Positions 23,777 through 35,639 of a DNA stretch of 64,000 nt are shown piece by piece. Made by a program: the position numbers and the translations under genes. The stretch is from assembly GCA_008828725.1 (NCBI GenBank), contig MEHQ01000164.1:311792-375791 (forward strand). Direction: 5' to 3'. The notes beneath the pieces are model-generated. The model was given only the letters and a program-made list of their open reading frames with translations. It was not told the origin of the DNA and did not search any database. The stretch's first letter is position 1. Every line of letters starts with the position of its first letter. The DNA is from Saccharina japonica (taxonomy: Eukaryota > Sar > Phaeophyceae > Laminariales > Laminariaceae).

Positions 23777-24691
23777 AATGTGATGTGGTGCCTCTAATCT
23801 ATAGATGGTTGAGGATTGGGACATCGCAAAGATTGTTCGCGTGTTCTCTTTGGTAGGCCAGACAGGGCTAGAAGAACGTTCTAAACCACTAGAACGTTCC
23901 TTAATGTCGGAACTCCCGATAATAATTAGAGAAGTTCCCATAAAGCACGTAGGAATGTTCTTATAGGACATTCCCATAAGCGGGGAAGCCGCAGACTGCT
24001 ATCCGATTAACGGGTAGTTATAATTGCGAATTAGTGGTAACAACCCGAGTAGGCTCCGAGCTTGGAGAGTCAGGCTGACTCTCCCTCCCTAGCTCTACCT
24101 GCACCAGGTACACAAGCCCAGTATTAAATAGTATTAATAGTAATAGCAGTTGCGCACAATGCAAGTACTTCTTGTTGAGTAAATAAATGTGCATCGGTTT
24201 GAGTTGATGTTTAACTTGTTCGTGTCCTCGTTGATTTCGTCCTGCAGCCGCAGCCATTTGATACTGGAAAATTAGGACTACTACTGCCGTAGTGCTGATA
24301 GGGAATGTATACTTATGTCGCGAGGTAAATCAGCAGCACAAGGCGCAAAGCAGGACGTGAGCATTTAAAACAGTCCGCTGCTTCGTACGCGTGTAGATAT
24401 CGCGATCTTTTCCGCGACCGAAAACTGAAAACATGGACTCTGGACGCCTCAACGAAATCCCAGCGTCCCAGCTGCATCTGCGCCAAGTTTACCCTTCCCA
24501 TTCGAATATGCTAGCTCATATATATGATTGTATTTTATAACATTTATAGTACATTCCTTCGATGATTCCGCTCGCCATAACATCCAATTCCTCTGTATGA
24601 TATATGTCAAATTATTCTTGCGTCCCCTATCCCCGGGAAAATAACGCCTCCATATAGAATGGAACCCCTGTTTTTGGGGTTTTTTTTCAGT

Positions 24692-24880
24692 GTGGCGAGA
24701 ACTCTTGGCATCGGTGGTTGCTGTGTGCCAAAAACTCGTCTTTTTTGCTGCGTCGGGCAGGTTTTGGGACAGAAGAAAAGAAGCGGAGCCTGGTGCGGGT
24801 TTCACCACCACAAAGGGTAAAGGCTGTTTTGGTTTGTGGATTCCGATCCCATAAGAGTCGGCCTAAGCTGTGCAGCAGCG
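24692..24880 (+). mobile_element. Half copy of the palindromic element, in the loop of the fold-back structure
   Basis: Aligns closely with 30710-30872 (GGCATCGGTGGTTGCTGT, GGGACAGAAGAAAAGAAGCG, GATTCCGATCCCATAAGAGT) and keeps the intact right end GAGTCGGCC-TAA that the 30.2-kb copy has lost. The left half is absent. Confidence 0.65.
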
Positions 24881-25120
24881 CAGAGCGCTACGTAGGCGCC
24901 CACAGGCCCCTCCTATATCACACCGATATCCTACAGAGGAATTGGATGTTATGGCGAGCGGAATCATCGAAGGAATGTACTATTAATCATATATCGTATA
25001 AGCATACATATCAGCTAACACATTCGAATGGAAAGGGTGCACTCGGCGCAGATGCAGCTGGGACGCTGGGATTTCGTTGAGGCGTCCAGCGTCCATTTTT
25101 ACATGTTTACAGCAGTTTTA

Positions 25121-26453
25121 GGGCCGTTCCTAACGAAACAAAAAACACGATTCGTGACGTTTTGGCATGACAAAATATCACGATTCGTGATGTTTCTTTC
25201 CTAACGAAAATACGTGCTTTTTCGTCACGTTTCGTGATATTTTCAAATTATAAAAAATCCGATATTTTCAAACCAACGGTATTTGAGGGTTGGGCCAACT
25301 CTCGCAGGTAGGTCACGGCCAGGCCGTGCCGGGTGGACCGTGCTTGACCCGGTCCGCGATTCAAACCATGGGCCGAGGCCCGGCACGGTCTGTGGTATTC
25401 CAACCTCACGCGCCGTCGGCCAGGCCAGGTCCGCGCGAGGTTCCAATCTCGCTGACGTGTCGTCTGCTCTGCCTGGCCGAGGGTGGTCGAAAAATATGTT
25501 TTCGACACCTCACGTCGAATCGTTCAACTTTGACCTGTGACGGGGGGGGGAGGGGGGTACCTGAGACCGTCCCCTCCCTCTACGCCTGTACAGTAACTAT
25601 ATAAAACTGAACACAGTGGACAGTATAGATCCGCTCCCCCCCCCTGCTTGATATACAAGGCCTTCCATAGTACTACAATACTACCGGACACCGTCCCCTC
25701 CCTCTATTGAACACAGGGGACGGTAGAGAGCCGTCCCCTGATTGATACAAGGCCTTCCATAGTACTACAATACTACTGGGCGGCACTGCGACCTATACGA
25801 GTAGGCCGCAACTGCGTGGTGACAACGACTGTAGCAGCAGTAGTGACAGCGACTGGAGAAGTAGTGAGCGGAACAAAGGAGCTATGAGCTCGATCGAAGG
25901 TGGATCAGAAGGCCCCGAAGAGTCATGGGATCGGCAGGCTTGGCATGGAATGTCGAGTGCGTTCTTTTCTTGCTTCGGCACATTGTACTCGGTCGACAAG
26001 CTTGGTCGGATCAACATGCAGGTTCCTTCCTTCTTAGCAGATAGATCGATAGACCCCAGGTAGGTATCTTGGACACCTGTTTATACCCTTGCAACGATAA
26101 TCGGTCAGGGAAACTAACTGCTGACCCTGCCTGGTGTCATTGGCAGCTTACCTTCCCACACAAGTCCCACATGATTCTGTACACACGTCGTGTACGTCAC
26201 TGTCGGCGACATCGCGAACAACAGTGTTCGACACTCACATATTACATCGTGGCAAAGCAGAACAAGCATTCAAGGTAAAATATGTCCCACGAGGGATGTA
26301 TGTGTGGTGTCACGTTACGCTATTTGACTCGATGTGAGGGTCTGCGCCTCTCCGGTACTCTGTCACACAAATCACATATGATACGTACACCGATACACGC
26401 TGGATACACTGAAAAAACAAATATTTTTAATAAACTAATTTTCGAGCCTTCAT

Positions 26454-26489
<36 letters not shown>

Positions 26490-26915
26490 GGTGTACGGTA
26501 CCCAAATCCCCGGCCGCCCCTGGCCTGGCCCATGAGATTTCAGATTTTTTTTGCATTTTCTTCACGGTGTGTCTCCTCCTCCTCGAGATTTCGAGGTCAC
26601 AGCATGCTCGTTACCCCGCACCCAGCAGTGTCTTTAGGCAGCCGCTCGCTGTCCACAAACGGCGTACGAAGCAGGGCCTGACGTGCCCCTATACCGGCCA
26701 TCGGATGCCGTTGATGTCGGGTGGGTTACGTAGTGCCTTGATCAGGCGTATTTTGAGCCACGACAAATGTCGTGAATCGTGATTTTTTTCTTTTTTTAGG
26801 AAATTGTAAAAAAAATGGCGTCATGAATCGTGAGGTTTTTGTCGTGACAAAAACATCACGATTCACGACAAAAACCCCACGAATCGTGATTTTTTTTGTT
26901 CGTTAGGAATGGTCC
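25121..26915. mobile_element. PIF/Harbinger-like non-autonomous DNA transposon
   Basis: Terminal inverted repeats are GGGCCGTTCCTAACGAA at the left and, read inward from the right, GGACCATTCCTAACGAA (15 of 17 match). They are flanked on both sides by TTA (25118-25120 and 26916-26918), the 3-bp target duplication typical of PIF/Harbinger. Both subterminal zones carry clustered CACGAATCGTG / CACGATTCGTG near-palindromes (25150-25240 and 26758-26890), likely transposase-binding sites. The interior (GC-rich at 25.27-25.54 kb, a G33 run at 26454-26486) has no transposase-like frame. The insertion splits the right arm of the older fold-back structure. Confidence 0.78.
26454..26486. repeat. Poly-G tract of 33 bases
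   Basis: Uninterrupted G run inside the Harbinger-like element. The exact length in an assembly may be unreliable. Confidence 0.85.
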
Positions 26916-27779
26916 TTAGTGGATAGTGTCGCGATCGCTACACGCGTACGAAGCAGCGCACTGCTGTAACTGCTAACTTCCTGATTTGCGCTTTGTGTTG
27001 ATGATTTACCTCGCGACACAACAAGTATATTCGTACATGAGAGTTCACAATCAGCAATACGCGGCAGTTGTCCTATTGATCCAGTATCAAATGGCTGCAG
27101 GACGAAATCCACGAGGACGCGAACAAGTGAAAAATCAACTGAAACCGATGAACATACCAGGTACACATTTACTCAATCAAGTACTTGCATTGTGCACAAC
27201 TGCTACTACTACTATGTGTACCTGGTTCAGGTACCGGTAGAGTGTAGAATGAAAATGATCGAAAATGACTGTCCGGAGGCCTGAACGAATCTTATACTTG
27301 TGCTTCATGTAGTGCATGGGCCACCCGGGGATGATAATATTTGTCCCCTCCCAAAAATTACACCTTTTTTCCCTCGAATGAGAGGAAATAGGGGAAATTT
27401 TTAGGAAAGGCGGAAAAAGGCTGTTTCCCGGAATATTTTGGGTCCCGGGTGAGGAAGTACGCATCCCTGTCAGATAGGGCAACAACCAAGGTATAAGAAG
27501 CAACCGATCGGTAAATCAAACAGACAGATCGTTCTGAAATAGCTGAGACCGAACCTTCGGATAGATTCCATAGCACTCACTGCCTTGGTTCAAGCCACCG
27601 ACCTCCAACTGTTTCTTGCACGGATATAAATAAACGATTCCGGTCTTGGGCGATGCTTCTTTTTCGAGTGACCGATATCCCGATCTTGGGCGTACTGCTG
27701 TGTTATATGACACCTGGAAGATACATGTGTATGCCGTGACTAGTCGTACACCTACTGCTGTAGTATCCGGAACCAAATA

Positions 27780-28250
27780 ATCGTTTTATCGGTCCCTATT
27801 ATCCGGAACCATAGTATGGTGAAATTTCTATCGATACCAATTATCCGAAAGCATATTATAGGACGGTGATATTTCTATCGATACCTACTGTAATGTTGTC
27901 TGAAACCATAAGATGGTGAGATTTGTATCGATACCTATTGTCTGAAACCATAGGATGGTAAAATTTCTATCGATACCTACTGTCCGAAACCATAGGGTTT
28001 AGTTCTCAGAACCAATATTGTACCGCTCGAGCAATACCGTCCTGGAAATGTCTATCGATACCTACTTGTTTCACCAGTATGCTCAAGGGAATAGGTACAA
28101 TAAGCTATCGGCCGAACAGTAGATCAGTGAAAGTGCCTGTTAACGCACATTGTCGGCCTCACGTCGTAGCATTCGAAAAGTGGCAATCGATACGTACTAA
28201 ACGAAACAATAGGCCTCCTACTGGAATCGAATCCTATCGATACCCTATAA
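27780..28250. repeat. TATCGATACC-type minisatellite, right block
   Basis: About five units of 55-80 bp with TTTCTATCGATACC, CTGTCCGAAACCATAGG and GGTGATATTT-type blocks, plus degenerate units to 28250. It is related to the block at 22650-23160 by the ATCGATACCTA core. Confidence 0.65.
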
Positions 28251-28279
28251 ATAATAGATACTTGACTAATTTAGCAAGA

Positions 28280-28360
28280 AGAGGGGAAGAGCAATATAGT
28301 CGTGGGCTGCACGTCGGTTGTAGCGGTCACGAGTTCGAATCTCACGACCGACCAATATTA
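28280..28360 (+). repeat. tRNA-3'-half-like relic
   Basis: Contains CACGAGTTCGAATCTC (B-box with a partial T-stem) followed by ACGACCGACCA. The 5' half does not give a matching acceptor stem or D-arm. It is listed only as a tRNA-like relic. Confidence 0.25.
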
Positions 28361-28599
28361 AAACGCACACACGTGGCCATGTGGTTACCCCCCAAAACCC
28401 TCCACGGACAAAACTGGCCCTCTAGTGAGGACGACCACACTCTAGAGTGTAGTTTACGTACCCCTTTGTCACGGGGGACCATATTGAATAGGACAACATA
28501 TTGCTAGTAAAAACAGATAAAACATATTGGTTTTTGTGTTTACCTAGGGTCCTATTTACTATGGTCTCCCATACTAGAGCGTTTCACGACTAGATTCTG

Positions 28600-30110
28600 C
28601 AGGTAAAAACCGGGTTATTGAACCCTCTAGAGGCTTTCGAACCTATTACAGTAGCCCGTCTGGAGGGTACTGATACATTAAATAACCGTCTAGAGCTTTC
28701 GTTCAAAATACCAAACCCTCCACAGTTTTATCGATAAACCCTCTGGAGTTTTAATTTCCACAGCACCACTCCAGCGAGAATAACGCTAATAAAGCCTTCG
28801 ACAGAGTGCACCCTCGGAGAGGGACACTAAATATAGTACCTTGCAGAGGGTATCATGCCCAAAATTCCTCTAGAGGTTACAATGGATCCCTCTAGAGAAA
28901 TTTCAGGAGTGCTTAACCCTCCAGAGTTTAACAAGTAAAGCCTCTGGAGTGTTCGAATACCACAGCAGCACGACTCTTTCGGGAATAACGCTTGTAACAC
29001 CCTTCACAGTGCACCCTCTGGAGCTTAAAAAAACATTACCCTCCAGAGGGTATCATGCACATGATACATTTAGAGGGTAAGAGAAATAATATAGGCAAAC
29101 TCCTTTGGAGCGATTTCAGCAGTACCTGACCCTCCAGAGTTTGATCAATAAACCTTCTGGAGTGTTTAATTGCGACATCAACACTCCATCAGGAACAACG
29201 CCTACATAACCCTCCAGACTGCACCCTCTCGAGGGTGCATAAAACAAAATATCCTTCAGCGGTTATCAAGCGCACAATATACACCCAGAAGGTGGGGTGA
29301 TCCTTCGTGAATAGTATAGCAAATCTCTAGAGCGATCGCTGTAACGTTCAACCCTCCAGAGGTTATTCCGTACACCCTCTGGGGTGATTAAATAATATGT
29401 AGTGACTTTACAGCGAGAATGTCACGCCTTCAGAGCAGGCCCGCTAGATGTTTGATGAAACTAAATATCCTGCAGAGGTTATTAAGCTCCTAACCCCTCT
29501 ATAGAGGGTACGGTATTCTCCGAAACTAAATTATCAAGAGGGTAATAAACCCCTCTGGAGTATAGAAACATTCCAGCGGGAATTTCGCTCATGCACCCCT
29601 CACAAGCGATTTCTCTGAACTTCAACCCTGCAGAGTTTAATTTATAACCCCTCTGCAGTGCTAAGCAAATATATCAACGCTGTGGCGGGAATAACGTCCA
29701 TGAAGCCCTCCAGTGTTTACGTTCCGGGGGATTAAGACAACATAAGTACCCTTCAGACGTGATCAAGCTCATATTGCCTCTAGAGGGTACTGTGTTATAC
29801 ATAACCCCTCCGGGGCGATGTCTTTAAACCTCAACCCTCCGTAAACCCTCTGGGGTGGTTGGTTCCGATGAAAGCGCTCCAGTGAGAATACCGCCATGGA
29901 ACCGCTTGAGGGTGCACCCGCTCAACGGTCGGCCCAAGAGCAATACCATGCAGAGGTTACAGAGATGATAACCCCCCTAGAGCGTAAGGTGTATTACATA
30001 GCCAAAACCCTTCAGAGCGATTTATGTATATCGTACAATCCGGAGTGTAATCGATAAACCCTCCCTCTAGTGTTTCTTTACGATAACAACACTCCAACAG
30101 GGATGGCGTT
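28600..30110. repeat. Satellite array, about 210-bp unit, 7-8 copies
   Basis: A recurring order of blocks is visible: ACCCTCCAGAGTTTAA, AACCCTCTGGAGTG, a run near CACTCCAGCGGGAATAACGC, GCACCCTCTGGAG, and TACCCTCCAGAGGGTATCA. The GGGAATAACGC-like marker occurs near 28770, 28980, 29190, 29412, 29576, 29690, 29880 and 30095, so the period is mostly about 210 bp with two short units. Palindromic CCCTCNNGAGGG half-sites occur every 30-50 bp. Units are well diverged. No gene. Confidence 0.8.
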
Positions 30111-30203
30111 ATTAAATCACCCACTGCGCCTTCTGGATGTTGCAGGGAAATCGATAGCCTCTCCTAAGGTTTCTAAGCTCATAGTGCCTTTTCGTGGTAA
30201 GGT

Positions 30204-30872
30204 GTTAGGCCGACTCTTATGGGATCGGAATCCAAAAACAAACAGGTTTTCCCTTCATCGTACAGAACCCGCGAGCAGTGCCATCGGTAGTGATAGGCCA
30301 TTTCTGGACGCAGCCCACAAGAAACAAAATGAGTTTTTCGCACACAGCAACAACCGATGCCACGAGTTCTCGCCTCACAGAGCACGGGTCGCGCCAAAAC
30401 TTCGAAGGCCGCATGCCCTTCTTTTCTGGGCGTCTGTGCTGCCAAGTGTGAGGGCAGTATGTGGCTTGTGGCCAGAGGTCTCGCACATAACGTGAGGTCT
30501 GGTCTATTTCTGTCTCAACCTTTTGCTAGACGTAAATGTGTCCCATTTTCGATCAGCAAAAACGTTGAGACAGAAATGGATTAGGCCTCGCGTTCTGTGC
30601 TAGACCTCTAGCCACAGGCAACCTACGGCCCTCATATTTGCAACGAGGACGCTCAGAGACGAGGAGCATACAGCCTTTCAAGGTTTAGCGTGACCCGTGC
30701 TCTGTGAGGCGAGAACTCGTGGCATCGGTGGTTGCTGTATGCGAAAAGCTCGTTTTTTTTGCCGCGTCGGGCAGGTTTTGGGACAGAAGAAAAGAAGCGG
30801 AGCCTTGTGCGGGTTTCACCACCACAAAGGGGAAAGGCTGCTTTGGTTTCGGGATTCCGATCCCATAAGAGT
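30204..30872. mobile_element. Full-length palindromic (fold-back) DNA element, about 0.66 kb
   Basis: The sequence is its own inverted repeat around a centre near 30545. CTATTTCTGTCTCAAC pairs with GTTGAGACAGAAATGG, GAGCACGGGTCGCGCC with GCGTGACCCGTGCTC, and the outer end GGCCGACTCTTATGGG with CCCATAAGAGT. The left end is preceded by TTA. A half copy at about 24692-24880 ends CCCATAAGAGTCGGCC followed by TAA, so the ends are GGCC... with a TTA/TAA flank, as in PIF/Harbinger MITEs. No coding capacity. Confidence 0.65.
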
Positions 30873-30879
30873 ACACACA

Positions 30880-32610
30880 AAAACACATTTAATGCGGCAG
30901 AAACTCGCCTTTTTGCCCGTATGAAGTACGCCGCCATATACACAACGAAACCCTGTGAATTAAGCTTTACTCGTTGCAGCTCCTTCGTAGTGTTTTGTTG
31001 GTGTCAATCCGCCAGCTGTGATAGTGCGTTCGTCGATGACAGCTGCTCCCGGTAGGGGAGACAGGAGGGATGCTGGATGTGATAAGGCTGGGGTTATGCC
31101 CGTGGAGCGATTCGTTGGTACCAGAAACAAGGCACGCAAGGGGGCGGGCGGCCGTGGTGGGTTAACCGGGTTGGGGACCTCTCTCTCCCTTTTCACCGTA
31201 ACGAGTGGGCAGCAGTACTCGTAGCGGGCTCCAACTTTAAAAAAGAAGCCGAGTCATCGAATCTCTGCAAATCAGCGATGAACGAGTCGCACCGGCGCCA
31301 ATGGTAGCTGCTTCCCGGTGAGGGTATGCGAACAATTGCGTTTTGGCGTGGAAGGGCAGTCATTGGTGTTGGGAGCTAGTCGCGATACAGGTCTCCAGCC
31401 CTGGCTGATCTTACGAGTAGGTATGGAAATCACCACCATGAAATTGCGCTCGTTTTCGATACAGAGCATAGGCTCGCCAAAGAGAAATTGTCCAATAAGA
31501 AGCTAAAGCTCACACGTTTTGGCCGGACCTAAGAAACAAGCCCTAAGAAAGAGACATGGGTTAAGCGACCAAGACAATAATGGGAATTATACGAAATAGA
31601 AACGTACGGTCCGAGGTTCCAAAACGAATGTGTAGCTTGCATATACTGCTGTATGTGTAGGACTGTACTGCTGTACATCTATTATGGTACGAGTGCATAT
31701 CTAGTATCTGCTCTACATGCTGGTGAGTAGGGATCGTTTGAATTCATTGGCACACTGTAAACTATTTATTGCCATTTGTGACAGCCGTCGATCACAAACA
31801 AACCAAAATCGGCATCGGCTGTCTCAAGATATCGGCAATCATCGAACGTCGCGATTTATGGGCGAGGTACCTCGCCCCTTAATACAAATTCCCTTATACC
31901 CTCTGCTTTACGGTTACGAGCTCGTCCAGGGCGTGATTTCAAAACAAAAATGAGAATCGATCAGGATTACGGGTAATACCATCGATGATATATATATATA
32001 CGTATACTCGTGTATATACATTCTCAAGGTACAGTTTGATTGTGAGGAAAATTCAAGTGTTGAAAAACAACAAAATGCTAAACTCGATTATCATTCTCAC
32101 CAGAAAGGCAATTCTCAGTAAGGAAAATCGACTGTAAAATGACGAATATCAACCATGGCAGGTCTCATTGACCTGGTGTTGGTTAAGGTATCTTCATGAT
32201 TGACATTTGTGAACAGAATATGACGATATCTACGTAAGTAACCTACATGCCCCACAGCGGGAGCTGTACTGTCTCAGTAACCTGGCTTCGCCATCAAAGG
32301 AGGAGGGAGCGTGTGGCGACGAGCTGGAGCCTCAGGGCCGGGTTGACCGCTTTGGCGCGAGAATGTTTATTTTTAAGACCAAGCACCCTGAGTGCAACGA
32401 GAGAGAAAATGAGGAGCCAACTGGGAAGGACAGCAACGAGAGCGTGTACGGACGGAGCGGGTCGAGTGTGGTCGTGCTAGGACTGGCCGAGCGGCACCGG
32501 AGCGGCGCGCCTGAGCAGCAGCACAGCAGCGCGCCGGCGCAGCAGCACAGCAGCGCACAGGAGAAGCGATCCGGAGCACGGACGACATCGACCCGTGACG
32601 GACGAACATT
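30880..32610. other. Stretch without recognisable gene
   Basis: No frame has recognisable domain motifs. 31985-32020 is a short TATATA-rich run. 32510-32560 contains imperfect CAGCAGCACAGCAGCGC repeats that keep frames open. Nothing else is supported. Confidence 0.5.
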
Positions 32611-32611
32611 T

Positions 32612-34490
32612 TTGTTTTTCTGTTGACAAATTCTTCGCTTTTTCCCCCGAATGTTGTTGTTGGGTCGGTGTGGATGACGTCACTGGTTTTGTAGAGAGAC
32701 GCGGCAGAGGTGGCGCGGACACCCCGGGTGCCTTCAAAATTGTGCCTGATCGTGGAAGACCCCTTCAATGTGGAACGATTCCTAATCAGTGTCGATGTTT
32801 ATAATGCTGTGCCTAACACAGACCGTTCAGGATAGATTCGGGTAGTTGTCAATGGACATGATGGCTTTGGTTGGCTGTTCTTTTTCACTTTGTGCCCGCG
32901 GACTGTCATTCTGGCAGCACTTCAGACAGCAGCTGCGTGCTCCATCTTGTTCCCACGCCTACTGTTTGTTTTTGTACAGACAGCACTTCAGACAGTAGTT
33001 ACGCTGTAGTCGGCAAATTCATTGGTAAAGAGTGGGAGGGGGGGCGGGGGGACGATGCTGCTGTAGTCGAATGGAGATTGCGGGCGTGTAGTTCAGTTTT
33101 GGACACGCATAACATGCTGTTGGGATTTTAGGTGTACCTCTTCGGACTTGTGTATCATTTCCCTGCTAAGTGTACGTGTTCTTTAGGATTCTCTGATGGC
33201 TCTAGCACTTTTGTGACCACGGGCCGTGATCTTGCTAGATCAGACTACGGGGATTAGCAACTGAAACGAGTTTAATGTGAAGAAAACAACAACAACAACA
33301 CCCAGGTACTGGATATTACAATGAGGATGGTGATTATTGAAAGAGAGAGATAAGTAACCGTGGATACCAAAGACAAAAGACGACAACAAACAACAGAAAC
33401 TGCGGTACTGTGCAAAACAAACCGCGCAAAGAGACGTCGCTAACCAGAGTAACAAACAGCGCTGACCGGGGAAAGGTGCAAAGTAGACGGTGGAAATGTG
33501 TAAAAACCCACCCGTCAAAAGGAGGTACGTGTAGCGCACGACTGCGCAGTATCAACATTAACAGTTGAACAGCTACGGAGTTGGGAGGTCAGGGAAGAGG
33601 CCCAGAAATGTGGGGTGCGTCACATTAAACCTTCCTTTCTACCCGTCGACATCCAGCACACCCAGTGTCCGTGCCGATTCTTCATCCTAAAAAGGTACCA
33701 GTTCTGTGTTCACAAAACTACGACACAGCAGAGATACTACGCTCAGTGCAGTAAGCAGAGCAGACAATGCAATGCCATATACGACAGGCAAGACCTACCC
33801 TGCTAGCAATCCAGGTTGTTGTTGTTTTTCTTCACATTAAACTCGTTTCAGTTGCTAATCCCTATAGTCATCTAGCAAGATCACAGCCCGTGGTCACAAA
33901 AGTGCTAGAGCCATCAGAGGATCCTAAAGAACACGCACACTTAGCAGGGAAAGGATACGCAAGTCCGAATAGGTACACCTAAAACCCCTACATACAGCAT
34001 GTTATGCGTGTCCAAAACTGAACTACACGCCCGCAATCTCCATTCGACTACTGCAGCAGCATCGTCCCCCCCCCCCCCCCCTCCCACCCCCTCCCACTCT
34101 TTACCAATGAATTTGCCGACTACAGCGTAACTACTGTCTGAAGTGCTGTATGTACAAAAACACACGGTAGGCGTGGGAACAAGATGGAGCACGCAGCTGC
34201 TGTCTGAAGTGCTGCCGGAATGACAGTCCGCGGGCACACAGTGAAAAAGAACACCCAACCAAAACCATCACATCAATTGACAATTGCCCGAATCTATCCT
34301 GAACGCCTGTGTTAGGCACAGCATTTTAAACATCGACACTGATTAGGAATCGTTCCACATTGAAGGGGTCTTCCACGATCAGGCACACAATGAAGGCACC
34401 CGGGGTGTCCGCGCCATCTCTGCCGCGTCTCTCTACAAAACCAGTGACGTCATCCACACAGACCCAACAACGAAATTCAGGGGAAACAAC
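32612..34490. repeat. Inverted-repeat pair, arms about 690 bp, spacer about 510 bp
   Basis: 32612-33303 and 33815-34490 are inverted copies with about 85-90% identity by eye. Anchors include GTGGATGACGTCA, CTTCAGACAGCAGCTGCGTG, ATGGAGATTGCGGGCGTGTAG and TTAATGTGAAGAAAA, each present in reverse order and complement. The arms flank unrelated sequence (33304-33814). No transposase frame is visible in the spacer. It could be a long-TIR element (MULE- or fold-back-like) or two head-to-head copies of one repeat. Confidence 0.7.
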
Positions 34491-34510
34491 GAAACAAAAC
34501 AAATATATAT

Positions 34511-34964
34511 ACGTCGTTTATGTTCAAGAGTTGGATCCTCAGAATAATCCAGTATCAGAGTTCAGTGTCAATCAAGCCAGTGAAGGTATGTAGGACGAGT
34601 TATGCATAGTCGTACCTGGTGTCTACTATATTATAGGAAGTGCATGTTGCTGTTTTGAGATGCAAGAGCATAGTGCATGTTGCTGCGTACGATCATCAGG
34701 ATCGTCAAGGTAACAGCAGCGTTTGCACGCCCACTCTCTCACTCTTCTTTTGCTCATCATCAGCCTCGCTTTTGAGTACATGCATCAATCAACATTGGCC
34801 TGGAGTCGCCAACACTACCTTATCTTCTATTGAAGTGGTCATACAAGTTTGCATCACAGTTCACCCTCAGATGTAGGTTGTGTCTTGACTGGTCATCAGC
34901 AAGCGAGCCTACAGCGTACACACCAGCTAAGAACTGGTACACACGCTGAATCCACATCCTTGTT
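34511..34964 (+). repeat. LTR-like repeat, left copy (fossil LTR element)
   Basis: About 90% similar by eye, in the same orientation, to 41714-42187. It starts near ACGT.GTTTATGTTCAAGAG and ends near GCTGA.TCCAC.TCCTT. The next bases include TTGG.TTAAGAGC-like sequence resembling an initiator-tRNA-Met primer site, hence the LTR reading, possibly Copia-like. The element is broken and eroded: no pol gene is recognisable in 34965-37209. Confidence 0.45.
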
Positions 34965-35039
34965 GGATTAAGAGCTTCGCATAAACGCGTGAACGTGGTA
35001 GCGGCGAGGACGTCGGAGGACAAGATCTCACCCCCGCTG

Positions 35040-35630
35040 CTACAACGAATGGCTTCATTTTATGAATATTTGACCCTCGACGTTTAAGCACGACAACAGC
35101 AGAGCTGCGGGTCTCGAGGTACGTCTAGTACAAGACTACGTCAAAGGACCCCGAGCTGCTGCTTCCGCTACGAGCTTCACGAGAGAGCTGCGTCGTCATC
35201 AAGATGCTGACGAGCGACTACAACATCCTACGGGTACATCAGGGTCTGGCAGACAACTCCAGAGACGGATCGTCTACATACGACAAGGTCTTCGGCTACG
35301 ACGATACGACAGCCTTGGGTCTACGAGTACGTCAGGGTCTTCTTCGACCCGACAGGTTCGAATAAACTTTGTGCGTACGCACGGGTAGCGGTCGAGTTTG
35401 ATGCTATAAACCACCGCTGCACTGCTGCTGTACTGCTGTGCTGCGGGGGGAGAAATATCGACTGCGTTACTTTGCCCGTAACGGGGGAGCGGGTTGGTTC
35501 GACACTACTGTTCCTCCTGCTGCTACTACTGCAATAGGAAACGGCTGCACATACGAACGAATGGAGACCTACTCGTATTGATGTAGGGCCCGACACGTCA
35601 GCGTTATAGTGGTACAACTTGAGCCGGCGT
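35040..35630. other. Stretch without recognisable gene
   Basis: Internal part of the outer LTR-like pair. It contains loosely repeated CTACGA/GTACGTC motifs but no recognisable retroelement domain and no host gene. Confidence 0.4.
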
Positions 35631-35639
35631 TATTTGCAC

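Larger units (their letters stand above)
23205..27485. repeat. Large interrupted inverted repeat (fold-back structure)
   Basis: Moving outward from a centre near 24760, 24605-24436 pairs with 24920-25090, then 24420-24046 with 26935-27240, and 23415-23211 with 27262-27484. Identity by eye is about 85-95%. The left arm is interrupted at 23450-24045 and the right arm by the Harbinger-like element at 25121-26915. The arms total about 0.75 kb of paired sequence. The loop (24606-24919) contains half of the palindromic element found whole at 30.2 kb. No transposase was seen. Confidence 0.72.

Noticed and set aside
28600-30110. CRISPR-like array
   Set aside because: Units are diverged, have no constant repeat and spacer lengths, and the setting is a eukaryotic intergenic region; it is a satellite.
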